Notes: generated by a model from the sequence alone, not told the origin. A stretch of 64,000 nucleotides of DNA from Streptomyces cavernicola (GCF_029968035.1 NZ_JASCIQ010000011.1:124001-188000), one strand, 5' to 3'. Positions 43,685 to 52,240 are shown, numbered from the stretch's first letter. Made by a program: numbers and translations.

Positions 43685-44488
43685 TCAGCGCTCCCCGGCA
43701 CCGGCGGGGACCGCGGCGGCGGGCGTGGCGAACGGCGTCGGGGACAGGCCCGCCGCGTCGAACTCCTTGCGCAGCCGACGGGCGATCTCCACCGCGCCCT
43801 GGGTGTCGCCGTGCACGCACAGCGAACGGACCGTCAGCGGCACCTCCGTACCGTCGATCGCCTCGACCACGCCCTCGGTGACCATCCGCAGGCAGCGGGC
43901 CACGATCACGTCCGGGTCGTGCAGGACGGCGCCGGGCTCGCGGCGCGAGACGAGTGTGCCCTCGGGGGTGTACGCGCGGTCGGCGAACGCCTCGTGGACC
44001 GGGGTGAGTCCGGCCTCGGCGGCCTTGCGCAGCCAGGCGCTGCCGGGCAGGCCGAGTACGGGGAGGCTCGCGTCGTAGCGGCTGACCGCGTCGGCGACGG
44101 CCTCGGCCTGCGCCTCGTGGTGGACGATCGCGTTGTAGAGCGCGCCGTGCGGCTTCACGTACGCGACCTTCGTACCGGCCAGTTTGGCGAAGCCGTCGAG
44201 GGCGGCGATCTGGTACACGACGTCGTTGACGAGCTCGCGCGGGTCGACGTCCATGAAGCGGCGGCCGAAGCCGGGCAGGTCGCGGTAGCCGACCTGGGCG
44301 CCGATGGCGACGCCGCGCTCGGCCGCCAGTTCGCACACGCGGCGCATCACGGTCGGGTCGCCGGCGTGGTAGCCGCAGGCGATGTTGGCGCTCGTGACGA
44401 TGGACAGGAGGGCGTCGTCGTCGCCCAGCGTCCACTGTCCGAAGCCCTCGCCGAGGTCACTGTTGAGGTCGATGACGGGCGTGGTCAT
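43685..44488 (-). CDS. pxpA: 5-oxoprolinase subunit A (LamB/YcsF family)
   Basis: Protein of 267 aa of the LamB/YcsF family, the third subunit of 5-oxoprolinase. Seen: DLNSDLGEGFGQW with the Asp/Glu pair, ANIACGYHAGDPTVMRR (about 35-51), YVKPHGALYN and the late SLCVHGDTQGAVEIARR, all conserved and thought to bind the substrate. ATG at 44488. First of pxpA-pxpB-pxpC; the DUF1989 gene is 53 bp upstream in the same direction and probably cotranscribed. Confidence 0.92.
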   Translation of the reverse strand: MTTPVIDLNSDLGEGFGQWTLGDDDALLSIVTSANIACGYHAGDPTVMRRVCELAAERGVAIGAQVGYRDLPGFGRRFMDVDPRELVNDVVYQIAALDGFAKLAGTKVAYVKPHGALYNAIVHHEAQAEAVADAVSRYDASLPVLGLPGSAWLRKAAEAGLTPVHEAFADRAYTPEGTLVSRREPGAVLHDPDVIVARCLRMVTEGVVEAIDGTEVPLTVRSLCVHGDTQGAVEIARRLRKEFDAAGLSPTPFATPAAAVPAGAGER

Positions 44489-44541
44489 GGAGGGGCCTCT
44501 CTCGCGTACGGGGTGCGGGGTATGGGATTTCGGGGTGCGGG

Positions 44542-45384
44542 TCAGCTTTGCCAGGTCGGCAGGTTGATGCCGTGGAGGTTGCTGTAGGCGGCGCGCTCCG
44601 GCTGCTGCCAGCCTGCGAGGAGCTCCGGGTCGACCTTGTAGACCTCGACGCCGATGGGGTGGCAGACCTCGATCGGGTCGTGTGCGTCCGGGCCCCACAT
44701 CGGGACGGAGAGGTCGCCGCCGGGGCAGGTGGAGAGCGCGCAGAGCAGGTCGAGTTCGGCGAAGAACTCGAAGTGGTCGCCGGGGCGGGCCGGGCAGTCC
44801 TTCATGAAGTACTGGTCGTCGTCGTTGAGTCCGGTGCACTGGAAGACGTTGAGGACGTCGTGCACGTCGAACTCGGTGAGACCGTAGGGGAGGACAGCGC
44901 GCGTCAGGTTGCTGTGGCAGTGGAAGTCGAAGGCCTCGCCGGTCAGCATCTGGTTGACGTACGGGTCGCAGCGGGTGCCGAGCAGGTCGTGCACCCGGCC
45001 GCCCTCGGCGTCCTTGCCGTAGTCGGCGAGGGTGTCGTCGGTGATGGTCAACAAGGGCCGCAGGAAAGGCAGGTTGGACCACAGCCGGTCGTAGGTGCTG
45101 ACGTGCGCGCGCTGCAGCTGCCGGGTGCGGGACGCCCACAGGCGCTCGCGCGGGTCGTGCCGGTTCCACACGTTGAAGTCGCCGACCTGCGGGCCCTCGA
45201 CGGTCACCAGGCGGCACAGGTGCCCGGCCGGGACCTCCCAGGCCTGGCCGGAGCGGATCGGGATCTCGAACTTGTCGACCAGCTCGCGGCCCTCGGGAGT
45301 GCCGGACACCCGGTCGTAGAAGGCCTTGTCGACGTCGAGCGGGCCGCCCTTGGTGGCCTGATAGGCGGCAGCGGTGGTGGCCAT
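44542..45384 (-). CDS. DUF1989 / urea carboxylase-associated family protein
   Basis: Protein of 280 aa of the DUF1989 family, named for co-occurrence with urea carboxylase. Seen: PAGHLCRLVTVEGPQVGDFNVWNRHDP (about 53-79), with metal-ligand-like His/Asp in the beta-barrel, SRTRQLQRAHVSTYDRLWSN, the tandem DFHCHSNL and DVHDVLNVFQCTGLN motifs (about 149-192) and CPGGDLSVPMWG. A cupin-like enzyme is suggested by these His/Asp/Glu clusters. ATG at 45384 heads a probable five-gene unit with pxpABC behind it and the GntR gene 57 bp upstream. Its reaction here is unknown; with pxpABC it points to use of a urea- or lactam-like nitrogen compound. Confidence 0.86.
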   Translation of the reverse strand: MATTAAAYQATKGGPLDVDKAFYDRVSGTPEGRELVDKFEIPIRSGQAWEVPAGHLCRLVTVEGPQVGDFNVWNRHDPRERLWASRTRQLQRAHVSTYDRLWSNLPFLRPLLTITDDTLADYGKDAEGGRVHDLLGTRCDPYVNQMLTGEAFDFHCHSNLTRAVLPYGLTEFDVHDVLNVFQCTGLNDDDQYFMKDCPARPGDHFEFFAELDLLCALSTCPGGDLSVPMWGPDAHDPIEVCHPIGVEVYKVDPELLAGWQQPERAAYSNLHGINLPTWQS

Positions 45385-45441
45385 GGGGATCCTCCAGGGG
45401 TACGGGCCCGGGGGCGGGGCCCGGGGCGGTCGAGGTGGGGT

Positions 45442-46137
45442 TCAGTTCTGCCGGGCCGCTGCGGCGGCCCGGACCATGTCGACGACCTGGCGCTCGGAGT
45501 CGTCCAGGTACTGCCGCAGCGCCGTCGCGGCCTCGGCACGTCCGCCGGAGCGCAGCAGATCGCAGACCACCCGGTCGCGCGGCACGTACTGCGCCTGGAA
45601 GTCCTGCTCCTGCGGGAACTCCGCGAAGGCCAGGCGCAGTTGGGCGGCGGTGGTGTCGAAGAAGCGGTCGAGGCGGGCGCTGCCGAGCAGATGCACCACC
45701 GCACGGTGGAAACCGAGGGAGAAGGTGCCCGCCTCGTTCCAGCGCTCCGCCGCGGCGGCCCGCTCGGCCTCGGTGACTCTCCGGTCGAGGTTCTCCAGCG
45801 CCTCCGTCGGGGAGTACACGCTCTCCTCCACGGCACGCAGTTCTACGCAGCGCCGGGCGGCGTAGATGTCGTGCACGTCCGCCACGTCGAGGCGCTTGAC
45901 CGCCGCGCCCTTGTAGAGCTGGTGGACGGCCAGGCCCTCGTGCACCAGGAGCCGGACCGCCTCGCGCAAGGTGTTCCGCGAGACGCCCAGCTCGCCGGCG
46001 AGCGCGGCGTCACGCAGCGGCGTGCCGGGCGGCAGCTCGCCGCGGCTGATGCGCTCACGCAGCCGGTCCGCCACGGCGTCGGCGGCCACATCGCCCTGGG
46101 GGGCCTCGACGGCCTCGGCATGGATCTCGTCAGGCAT
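45442..46137 (-). CDS. GntR family regulator (FCD domain)
   Basis: Regulator of 231 aa. The N-terminal HTH (about 18-75: AVADRLRERISRGELPPGTPLRDAALAGELGVSRNTLREAVRLLVHEGLAV) is followed by the FCD helical ligand domain (about 85-225) with RCVELRAVEESV, FSLGFHRAVVHLLGS (His metal ligand) and the closing LLRSGGRAEAATALRQYLDDSE. ATG at 46137 is taken: TAGCGT lies seven bases upstream (46145-46150 on the minus strand). ATG at 46164 is an alternative giving nine extra residues. Regulates, presumably, the divergent MFS gene and the DUF1989-pxp operon in response to a carboxylate ligand. Confidence 0.9.
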   Translation of the reverse strand: MPDEIHAEAVEAPQGDVAADAVADRLRERISRGELPPGTPLRDAALAGELGVSRNTLREAVRLLVHEGLAVHQLYKGAAVKRLDVADVHDIYAARRCVELRAVEESVYSPTEALENLDRRVTEAERAAAAERWNEAGTFSLGFHRAVVHLLGSARLDRFFDTTAAQLRLAFAEFPQEQDFQAQYVPRDRVVCDLLRSGGRAEAATALRQYLDDSERQVVDMVRAAAAARQN

Positions 46138-46150
46138 GACAGGAACGCTA
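46135..46150 (-). promoter_or_regulatory. Leaderless promoter -10 TAGCGT before gntR-type gene
   Basis: On the minus strand TAGCGT (46150-46145), seven bases, then ATG at 46137-46135. Confidence 0.5.
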
Positions 46151-46223
46151 GCAGGATTGTTCATCAAAATTGAGCCCGTCTTACGGAGCGGACTCCTGGA
46201 AGTGTCCGTAGATCCTTGCTACC

Positions 46224-46294
46224 AGGGATGTATAAGCATCCCTTTGAGGTGGTGATCGTCAATCCATTGACAGGATCGTTCAATCATCTCTACG
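46224..46294. promoter_or_regulatory. Operator-like repeats between GntR and MFS genes
   Basis: AGGGATG (46224-46230) and CATCCCT (46237-46243) form a perfect 7-bp inverted repeat around TATAAG. About 10 bp later GATCGTCAATC and GATCGTTCAATC repeat directly (near 46255-46290), with an internal TCAATCCATTGA inverted repeat. Both sets are AT-rich and lie between the divergent starts, so one is probably the GntR binding site. Confidence 0.5.
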
Positions 46295-46369
46295 TTGTCC
46301 GCCATTCCACGGACCGTCACGCCGCAGTGGCGCACCGTCCCCCTGTATCCCCGCACCTGGAGGTGGCCC

Positions 46370-47719
46370 ATGCCGCCGACCACCGCTACGCAGCCCGCCG
46401 CCGGCAGCGGCCGTGACCTCCTGGAGGACAGCAAACTCAGCTCGTTCCACCGCCGGCTGACCGTCTACTCGGCCGGCGGACCCTTCCTCGACGGGCTGAT
46501 CCTCGGCGTCATCGGCGTCGCCCTCACTCAACTCGGCCCGCAGTGGAACCTCGGCGGCGCCTGGGAAGGACTCCTCGCCGCGGCCGCACTCCTCGGCCTG
46601 CTCGTCGGCGGCACCGTCTTCGGGTACGTCACCGACCGTTTCGGCCGGCACATCATGTACACCATCGACCTGGCCGCCATCGTGGTCTTCTCGGTGGCCC
46701 AGGCCTTCGTCACAGGCCCGGAGCAGCTGCTCGTCCTGCGCTTCCTGATCGGTGTCGCCGTCGGCGCCGACTACCCCATCGCGACCTCGCTGCTCGCCGA
46801 GTTCTCCCCGCGCAAACACCGCGGCGCGATGCTCGGCCTGCTCACCGTCATGTGGTCGCTCGGCAGCGCCGCCGCCTACTTCATCGGCGACGTGCTGACC
46901 CAGCTCGGCCCGGACGGCTGGCGCTGGCTCCTTGCCTGCCCCGCGATCCCCGCCGCCGTCCTCGTCCTCATGCGCATGGGCACCCCCGAGTCGCCGCGCT
47001 GGCTCCTCTCCCAGGGGCGCACCGAAGAGGCACAGGCCGTGATGCGCAAGGTCTTCGGCCCCCACGCCACCATCGACGACCTGGAAGTCCCCGCCGAACC
47101 CGCCCGCCTCACCGCGGTCTTCCGCGGCGTGTACGGCCGCCGCACCGTCTTCGTCTCCGCCTTCTGGGCCTGCTCCGTCATGCCCATCTACGCGATCTAC
47201 GCCTTCGGTCCGCAGCTGCTGACCGCGATGGGCCTGGCCGGCGAGGACGACTCCAACCTCGGCTCCGGCGTGATCAACCTGGTCTTCCTGCTCGGCTGCC
47301 TGGTCTTCCTGCCGCTGCTCGGCCGGATCGGGCGACGCCCGCTGCTGATCTTCTCCTTCGCCGCGGCGACCCTCCCGCTGCTCGTCCTCGGCGTCTTCCC
47401 GGACCTGCCCGCCGTCCCGGCCGGCATCCTCTTCGCGGGCTACGCCATCGCCATCGGCGGTCCGACCCTGCTGCAGTGGATCTACCCGAACGAGCTGTTC
47501 CCCACGGAGTTCCGTGCCACCGCCGTGGGCATCGGCACCGGATTCAGCCGTGTCGCCGCAGCCGCCGGCACCTTCCTCACTCCGATCGCCCTGGAGTCCT
47601 GGGGCGTGGGAGCGACCCTGCTCATCGCGGGCATCGTCTCCCTCGCCGGCACGCTGATCTCGGTGGCGCTCGCCCCGGAAACCCTGGGCGCCTCCCTGGA
47701 GAGCTCCAGCCGCGGCTGA
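46370..47719 (+). CDS. MFS transporter (metabolite:H+ symporter type)
   Basis: Twelve-helix transporter of 449 aa like the sugar/metabolite symporter family. Seen: GYVTDRFGRHIMY for motif A, FLIGVAVGADYPIATSLLAEFSPRKHRG (about 125-152) for the helix-4/loop D-R-x2-R region, and PNELFPTEFRATAVGIGTGFSR (about 370-390), the family's PESPRWL...ELFPTxxR signature (GTPESPRWLLSQGR is present at about 205-218). ATG at 46370 is preceded by GGAGGT. Divergent from GntR, so it likely imports the substrate of the DUF1989/pxp enzymes. Confidence 0.9.
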   Translation: MPPTTATQPAAGSGRDLLEDSKLSSFHRRLTVYSAGGPFLDGLILGVIGVALTQLGPQWNLGGAWEGLLAAAALLGLLVGGTVFGYVTDRFGRHIMYTIDLAAIVVFSVAQAFVTGPEQLLVLRFLIGVAVGADYPIATSLLAEFSPRKHRGAMLGLLTVMWSLGSAAAYFIGDVLTQLGPDGWRWLLACPAIPAAVLVLMRMGTPESPRWLLSQGRTEEAQAVMRKVFGPHATIDDLEVPAEPARLTAVFRGVYGRRTVFVSAFWACSVMPIYAIYAFGPQLLTAMGLAGEDDSNLGSGVINLVFLLGCLVFLPLLGRIGRRPLLIFSFAAATLPLLVLGVFPDLPAVPAGILFAGYAIAIGGPTLLQWIYPNELFPTEFRATAVGIGTGFSRVAAAAGTFLTPIALESWGVGATLLIAGIVSLAGTLISVALAPETLGASLESSSRG

Positions 47720-47757
47720 CCCGAGGGCCCGGACGCGAGCGAACGCGCAGACGAGAA

Positions 47758-47792
47758 CAGGGCGTCGACACCACACCGGTGCCGGCGCCCTG
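47758..47792. terminator. Terminator hairpin after MFS gene
   Basis: CAGGGCG (47758-47764) pairs with CGCCCTG (47786-47792) with a 21-nt loop. It lies 39 bp past the MFS stop and may also serve the convergent AhpD-like gene. Confidence 0.5.
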
Positions 47793-47911
47793 CTGCTCGC
47801 CGCCCCCAGGATCGGCGGCCCCTGCTCCTTGGTTGCCTCAGCGGCCCGGAGGTTTGCCGACGGGCGGGCCGGACTGGTGCGCACTGCTGACCGGCCGGCC
47901 GAACCGCGTGC

Positions 47912-48475
47912 CTACGTGCGGCCCATGGTGGAGAACTCGTCGTTCGGTGTGAGCGCGCACAGGTGCGCCAGGCGGTTCGACATCGCGAAGAACGCCGTGA
48001 TGGCGCCGACATCCCAGATCTCGTCCCGGGTGAGCCCCGCGGCACGCGCGGCGGTGACGTCCGCTTCGGCGAACAGCTCGGGCTCGCGGGTGAGAGCGAG
48101 CGCCAGGTCGACGATGGCGCGCTGGCGGTCGGAGAGCTCCGCGCGCCAGGGGTTGACCGCGACGCGATCGGCGAGCCCGGCGTCCTTGGTGCGCACCCGC
48201 AGAATCGCGCCGTGGGCGACGACGCAGTACGCGCAGTGGTTCGCCCCCGACGTGGCGACGACGACCAGTTCCCGCTCGGCCTTGGTCAGTCCGTCGGAGC
48301 GGTCCATCAGGGCGTCGTGCTGGTCGAGGAACGCGCGCAGCTCCGCGGGCCGGTGCCCGAGTGCGCGGAAGACGTTCGGCACGAAACCGGACTTCTCCGC
48401 GATCGCTCCGATCCGTTCGCGAAGGTCCTCCGGCAGCGCGTCGAGCTCGGTCACGCCGAACCTGCTCACCTGCAT
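47912..48475 (-). CDS. AhpD-like / carboxymuconolactone decarboxylase family protein
   Basis: Protein of 187 aa with the AhpD fold. The redox pair Cys81 and Cys84 with His88 in ANHCAYCVVAHGA is the AhpD/CMD signature of alkylhydroperoxidase-related enzymes. Helices before it (LPEDLRERIGAIAEKSGFVPNVFRALGHRPAELRAFLDQHDALM) match the family start. ATG at 48475. Last gene of the PrpF/MatC/cyclodeaminase operon by direction and spacing (66 bp after the previous gene). A peroxidase or a detoxifying role for the intermediates of that operon is inferred. Confidence 0.87.
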   Translation of the reverse strand: MQVSRFGVTELDALPEDLRERIGAIAEKSGFVPNVFRALGHRPAELRAFLDQHDALMDRSDGLTKAERELVVVATSGANHCAYCVVAHGAILRVRTKDAGLADRVAVNPWRAELSDRQRAIVDLALALTREPELFAEADVTAARAAGLTRDEIWDVGAITAFFAMSNRLAHLCALTPNDEFSTMGRT

Positions 48476-48541
48476 GCGTGAACTCCCTTTCGGTGCGGGC
48501 TTCCTGGGCCTGCTCAGTAGTTGCCGATGATGTCGTGTCGT

Positions 48542-49486
48542 TTACGCTCCCCGGCGAACCTTTCTGACGGCGGCATCCGCGACGACCGCGTCCTGCCACG
48601 CCATCCCCGAGCCCTTGAACAACACTGGCCGTGCGGCGTCGAGTTCGAGATCGCCGCGTACCACGGCGGCCATGGGCAGCAGTTGGGCGGTGGACAGGAC
48701 GCCCTCCGCCACCGGCAGCACGATGTCGCCGCACTCCCGCAGGGCCGTGGCGGGGTCCTCCACGACCACCTGGGCGCGAGCCGCGAACGCCGAGTCGACC
48801 TCGCGGGCGTCCGGCGCATGCGAGCCCACGGCCAACACCACGGCCGTATCCAGGAGTTGGGACGAGTCGAACAGCGGCTCGGCGGCGGGCGTCGCGCACA
48901 CGACGAGGTCGGCGCGGCGCAGCAACGCCTCGCTGTCCCCGGACCCGGCCGCGACCACCCGGTCGTCTCCGAGCAGGTCCCGGTCCACCCGCGCCGGATC
49001 GCGTACGACGTACGTCACGTCCGCCAGGTCGACGCCGGAGTCCCGCAGCGTTCGTACGTGTCCTGTGCCCTGCGGGCCCGCGCCGAAGACCACGGTGTTC
49101 CAGCGGCGTCCCGGCCGGGTCAGGAACGGCAGCACCGCGGCGACCGACACCGCGGGTGTGCGGAGCGTGGTGAGCGCGGCGCCGTCGACGACCGCGACGG
49201 GGGTGTACGACGGGGGCCGGAAGACCAGGTGGACGCCCTGGATGCGGGGCAGCCCGCGGCCGGTGTTGCCGGGCACGGCGGTGATGGCCTTCACCCCCAC
49301 GCCGTACTCCGAGGCGGCCGGCATGGACAGCAACTGCCCCTGGCCGCCGGGCAGTTCGAGGATCGAGCGCGCGGGATCCGCCGCCGGGTCGAGCCCACCG
49401 GCCAGTGCCGCCCGGATCGCGGCGACCGCCTCCCGCGGCGGCAGCAGCTTCGGCAGATCCTCGGCGCCGATGTAGTCGATGGTCAT
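48542..49486 (-). CDS. Ornithine cyclodeaminase / mu-crystallin family protein
   Basis: NAD(P)-dependent enzyme of 314 aa of the ornithine cyclodeaminase/mu-crystallin fold. Seen: MTIDYIGAEDLPKLLPPREAVAAIRAAL, LLSMPAASEYGVGVKAITAVPGN with the Lys that contacts substrate (about 75), the Rossmann VVFGAGPQGTGHVRTL (about 133-148) and DLVVCATPA plus AVGSHAPDAREVD near the end. ATG at 49486. Family members reduce or deaminate amino and imino acids (ornithine, ketimines, alanine). Third gene of the operon after PrpF and the transporter; the real substrate is unknown. Confidence 0.88.
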   Translation of the reverse strand: MTIDYIGAEDLPKLLPPREAVAAIRAALAGGLDPAADPARSILELPGGQGQLLSMPAASEYGVGVKAITAVPGNTGRGLPRIQGVHLVFRPPSYTPVAVVDGAALTTLRTPAVSVAAVLPFLTRPGRRWNTVVFGAGPQGTGHVRTLRDSGVDLADVTYVVRDPARVDRDLLGDDRVVAAGSGDSEALLRRADLVVCATPAAEPLFDSSQLLDTAVVLAVGSHAPDAREVDSAFAARAQVVVEDPATALRECGDIVLPVAEGVLSTAQLLPMAAVVRGDLELDAARPVLFKGSGMAWQDAVVADAAVRKVRRGA

Positions 49487-49613
49487 GGCCGCCTGAGCCA
49501 ACGTGCGCTCCCTGTTCGTGTGCTGAGGCCCCACAACGGGGCGGGGCTACGGAGCCGCCAGCATCGTCGATGCCGACAGCGGACGCACCCCCGAGAGGGC
49601 GCGGCGCGCCCCC

Positions 49614-50873
49614 TCAGGACCAGGGCAGGACGAGCGTGCCCCAGGCCACCACCGGCCCCGCCGCGACGATGCCGCAGGTGTAGCCGAGGACCTGGCGGTA
49701 GAAGCCGCGCCGCTCCACGCCCCGTGCGTTGCTCAGCACCAGCGCACCGTTGGTGGAGAACGGCGAGACGTCGACGATCGTGGTGGACACGGCGAGCGCG
49801 GCGATCAGACCGGTCGAGCTGACGTGGCTGGACAGCAGCAACGGAACGGCGATCGGGATGATCGCGGTGAGGATCGCCGTCGAGGAAGCGAAGGCGGAGG
49901 TGACGGCGACCGTGAAGCAGAGGAGGAGAGCGACCACGAGCGGGGTCCCGAAACCGGCCGCGTGCTCGGAGATCTTCTCGATGACACCGGCGTGCTCCAG
50001 CATCGCGATGTACGTCATCATGCCGCCGACGAGCAGCAGCGTGTGCCAACTGATGCCGTCCACCGCCTTCTCCTGGCGCTTCATGTCCAGGAGGGCGAGC
50101 AGCGCACCCGCGGCCAGCGCGAGTACACCGATCTGCATCTGGAATCCGAGCGCACACACCACCAGCGCGGCGAGGGTGGCGAGGGTGGCCCACTGGTGCC
50201 AGCCGGCCCGCTCCGTGCCCGCGTCGTCGGCCGTCGCCTGCTGATCGGTCTGGGCGGACGGGTCCGTCGGCGTCGTACGGCGTCGCAGAGCGGCGAAGGT
50301 GAGCAGGGACAGCAGGACGTTGACGGCGAAGCTGGCGAAGAACAGGGTCGCCGGCGCCACGGACAGATCGCTGTCGTCGACCATGCCCAGGACCAGCGCG
50401 CCCGAGACGGCCATGGGGGAGAAGGCCCCGGCGTGGGCGCCGCTGATCACCATCATCCCGGTCATGAGCGGGTTGATGCGGTAGCGGAAGGCGAAGTTCA
50501 TCGCGATGGGGACGAGGATCGCCACGGCGGCGGGCGTGAAGGTGCCCAGCGAGGTCAGCAGCCCGGCCAGCAGGAAGACCACCCAGGGGATCAGGGAGGT
50601 CCGTCCCCTGACCAGGCGGACTCCGGCGGTGACCAGGAGATCGACCGTGCCGTTGCGGCGGGCCACCGAGAACAGATAGGTGACGCCGACGATGGTGAGG
50701 AAGAGCTCCACGGGGAAGCCCTCGAATATCTGGTCCTCGGTCATGTTCAGGGCGGTCGTCCCGACCGCGAACGACGCGACGAAGGCCAGGATGCCGATGT
50801 TGATCGGCAGGATCGTGCCGACGACGAACATCACCAGAAGCGCGCCGACGGATACCAGCTCAGGAGACATCAT
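49614..50873 (-). CDS. MatC-like dicarboxylate transporter
   Basis: Polytopic transporter of 419 aa with about eleven helices. N-terminal sequence MMSPELVSVGALLVMFVVGTILPINIGILAFVASFAVG and VGVTYLFSVARRNGTVDLL match the MatC_N/SLC13-like carriers that include malonate transporter MatC. The second half repeats the inverted topology with FTVAVTSAFASSTAILTAIIPIAVPLL and VSTTIVDVSPFSTNGALVLSNA, a substrate-motif-like NxA region. ATG at 50873 has AGAGGACA upstream. Second gene after prpF. Its product could import the tricarboxylate or malonate used by the neighbouring genes; the malonate genes matA/matB lie 3 kb away on the other strand, reinforcing a dicarboxylate substrate. Confidence 0.84.
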   Translation of the reverse strand: MMSPELVSVGALLVMFVVGTILPINIGILAFVASFAVGTTALNMTEDQIFEGFPVELFLTIVGVTYLFSVARRNGTVDLLVTAGVRLVRGRTSLIPWVVFLLAGLLTSLGTFTPAAVAILVPIAMNFAFRYRINPLMTGMMVISGAHAGAFSPMAVSGALVLGMVDDSDLSVAPATLFFASFAVNVLLSLLTFAALRRRTTPTDPSAQTDQQATADDAGTERAGWHQWATLATLAALVVCALGFQMQIGVLALAAGALLALLDMKRQEKAVDGISWHTLLLVGGMMTYIAMLEHAGVIEKISEHAAGFGTPLVVALLLCFTVAVTSAFASSTAILTAIIPIAVPLLLSSHVSSTGLIAALAVSTTIVDVSPFSTNGALVLSNARGVERRGFYRQVLGYTCGIVAAGPVVAWGTLVLPWS

Positions 50874-50967
50874 TGTCCTCTTTCACCTGCGGAGGGGGAG
50901 AGGGGCAGGGGTGGCCGGATCGGCCGAGGGCGTGCCAGAGAGGAAAGCACGCAGGGTGCGGCAGCGT

Positions 50968-52110
50968 TCAGGCGGCGGCCGGGACAGCCGGTTCGCGTAC
51001 GAGGATGCGGGCCCGGCACAGGATGCGGGCGGCGCGGGCGACGGCGACCCGGTCGGGCCCGGCGCCCGAGGACTCGACCGTCAGGACGCCCGCCGGGGTG
51101 CCGATGCGCAGGACACGGCCGCCGGGCGCGGTGGAGGCGTTCGCCACCACGGTGCCCTCGACGTTGTTCGCGGCGGCCACGGCGACCGCGGAGGTCAGAC
51201 CGATGGCCGGGTGGGGGGAGTTCATGGACAGCATGCGTACGGACACGTCGTACGCGTCCGCCGCCACCTGCTCGCCGAGGGTCGTCGTGTAGGCGACGGG
51301 AGGGCCGACGAGCCCAGCCTTGGGGACCGCGTCCCCGGGCTCGGCGCCCGCCTCGGCAAGGCCCATGAGGACGGCGGCGGCGTGGCGCGTCGCCCGCAAC
51401 CAGGGCACTTCGGTACGCATCTGGTCCAGCGTCTCCGCCCCGGTCCGGCCGGCCCGCAGAGCGTCCACCAGGACGACCGGGGCTCCGGCGTCCACCATCG
51501 TCACGCTCGGCGGCGTCGCGGAGCTGGGGCTGTGCGCACCGCCTGCCGGCTCACCTGGCTGCAACTTCTGGGCGGGCAAACCCGTGGGCAGCAGGTGGCC
51601 GGTGGTCGCCCCCGCCGGGGCGCGGAAGGTGAGCCCGACCGGAACGCCGCCGGCCAGGGTGCCGGGGACCGTACGATCCCCGAATTCCTGGACCCGGCCG
51701 CCCGGTGTGTCCACCTCTGCCTCCATGACGGCGCCCGTGTTGGTGTTGTGCATGACCACCGTGGTGCGGTCGCCCTTGAGCGGCACCAGGCCCTCGGCCA
51801 CGGCGTAAAGGGCAATGGCCGTCGCGCAGTTGCCGCAGTTGCTGCCCCATTCGACGGTGCCGGTGCCGATGCCGACCTGGGCGAAGAGGTAGTCGACGTC
51901 GACTCCGTCGTGAGCGCTCACGCCGACCACCGCCGCTTTGGACGTGGTGGGGGTCGCGCCTCCGACGCCGTCGAGTTGAACGGGGTCCGCCGCGCCGTAG
52001 GCGTCGACGAGAACGCGTTCGATGCGGTCGCGTTCGGCCGGCATGTGCACCTGGGGGAAGAGCCAGCACTTGCTGGTCCCACCTCGTACCAGAGTTGCAG
52101 GAACGTGCAT
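50968..52110 (-). CDS. PrpF-like isomerase (4-oxalomesaconate tautomerase family)
   Basis: Proline-racemase-fold enzyme of 380 aa of the PrpF family, which isomerises aconitate-like tri- and dicarboxylates by moving a double bond. Seen: VRGGTSKCWLF with the PrpF signature, VGIGTGTVEWGSNCGNCATAIALYAV (about 76-101) holding the substrate-binding CGNC, and LSMNSPHPAIGLTSAVAVA (about 307-325). ATG at 52110 begins the family homology (MHVPATLVRGGTSK); an upstream ATG at 52191 is less likely. First gene of a four-gene operon with a MatC-like carrier, an ornithine-cyclodeaminase-fold enzyme and an AhpD-fold enzyme. Divergent from a LysR gene. Confidence 0.87.
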   Translation of the reverse strand: MHVPATLVRGGTSKCWLFPQVHMPAERDRIERVLVDAYGAADPVQLDGVGGATPTTSKAAVVGVSAHDGVDVDYLFAQVGIGTGTVEWGSNCGNCATAIALYAVAEGLVPLKGDRTTVVMHNTNTGAVMEAEVDTPGGRVQEFGDRTVPGTLAGGVPVGLTFRAPAGATTGHLLPTGLPAQKLQPGEPAGGAHSPSSATPPSVTMVDAGAPVVLVDALRAGRTGAETLDQMRTEVPWLRATRHAAAVLMGLAEAGAEPGDAVPKAGLVGPPVAYTTTLGEQVAADAYDVSVRMLSMNSPHPAIGLTSAVAVAAANNVEGTVVANASTAPGGRVLRIGTPAGVLTVESSGAGPDRVAVARAARILCRARILVREPAVPAAA

Positions 52111-52213
52111 GTCAGAGTGTCTTTCTCTCAGCGCGACGGGTGCGGGGCCGCTGCGTTGCCGAGACTCTCGCAGAGCCTTTGGCTTGAGCACAATGTCTCT
52201 TTTCTTGAGTGGG

Positions 52214-52240
52214 GTTTAGCTGAACTAAACTCACTGCATG
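52214..52240 (+). promoter_or_regulatory. LysR-type operator overlapping a leaderless -10
   Basis: GTTTAG (52214-52219) and CTAAAC (52225-52230) form a perfect inverted repeat with a 5-bp spacer, the T-N11-A shape of LysR sites. TAAACT at 52226-52231 then runs six bases to the ATG at 52238, so binding would block the regulator's own transcription while controlling the divergent prpF operon. Confidence 0.65.

Noticed and set aside
46164..46167. Upstream starts of the GntR gene
   Set aside because: The ATG at 46137 has the TAGCGT-N7 pattern; extra residues do not match the family.
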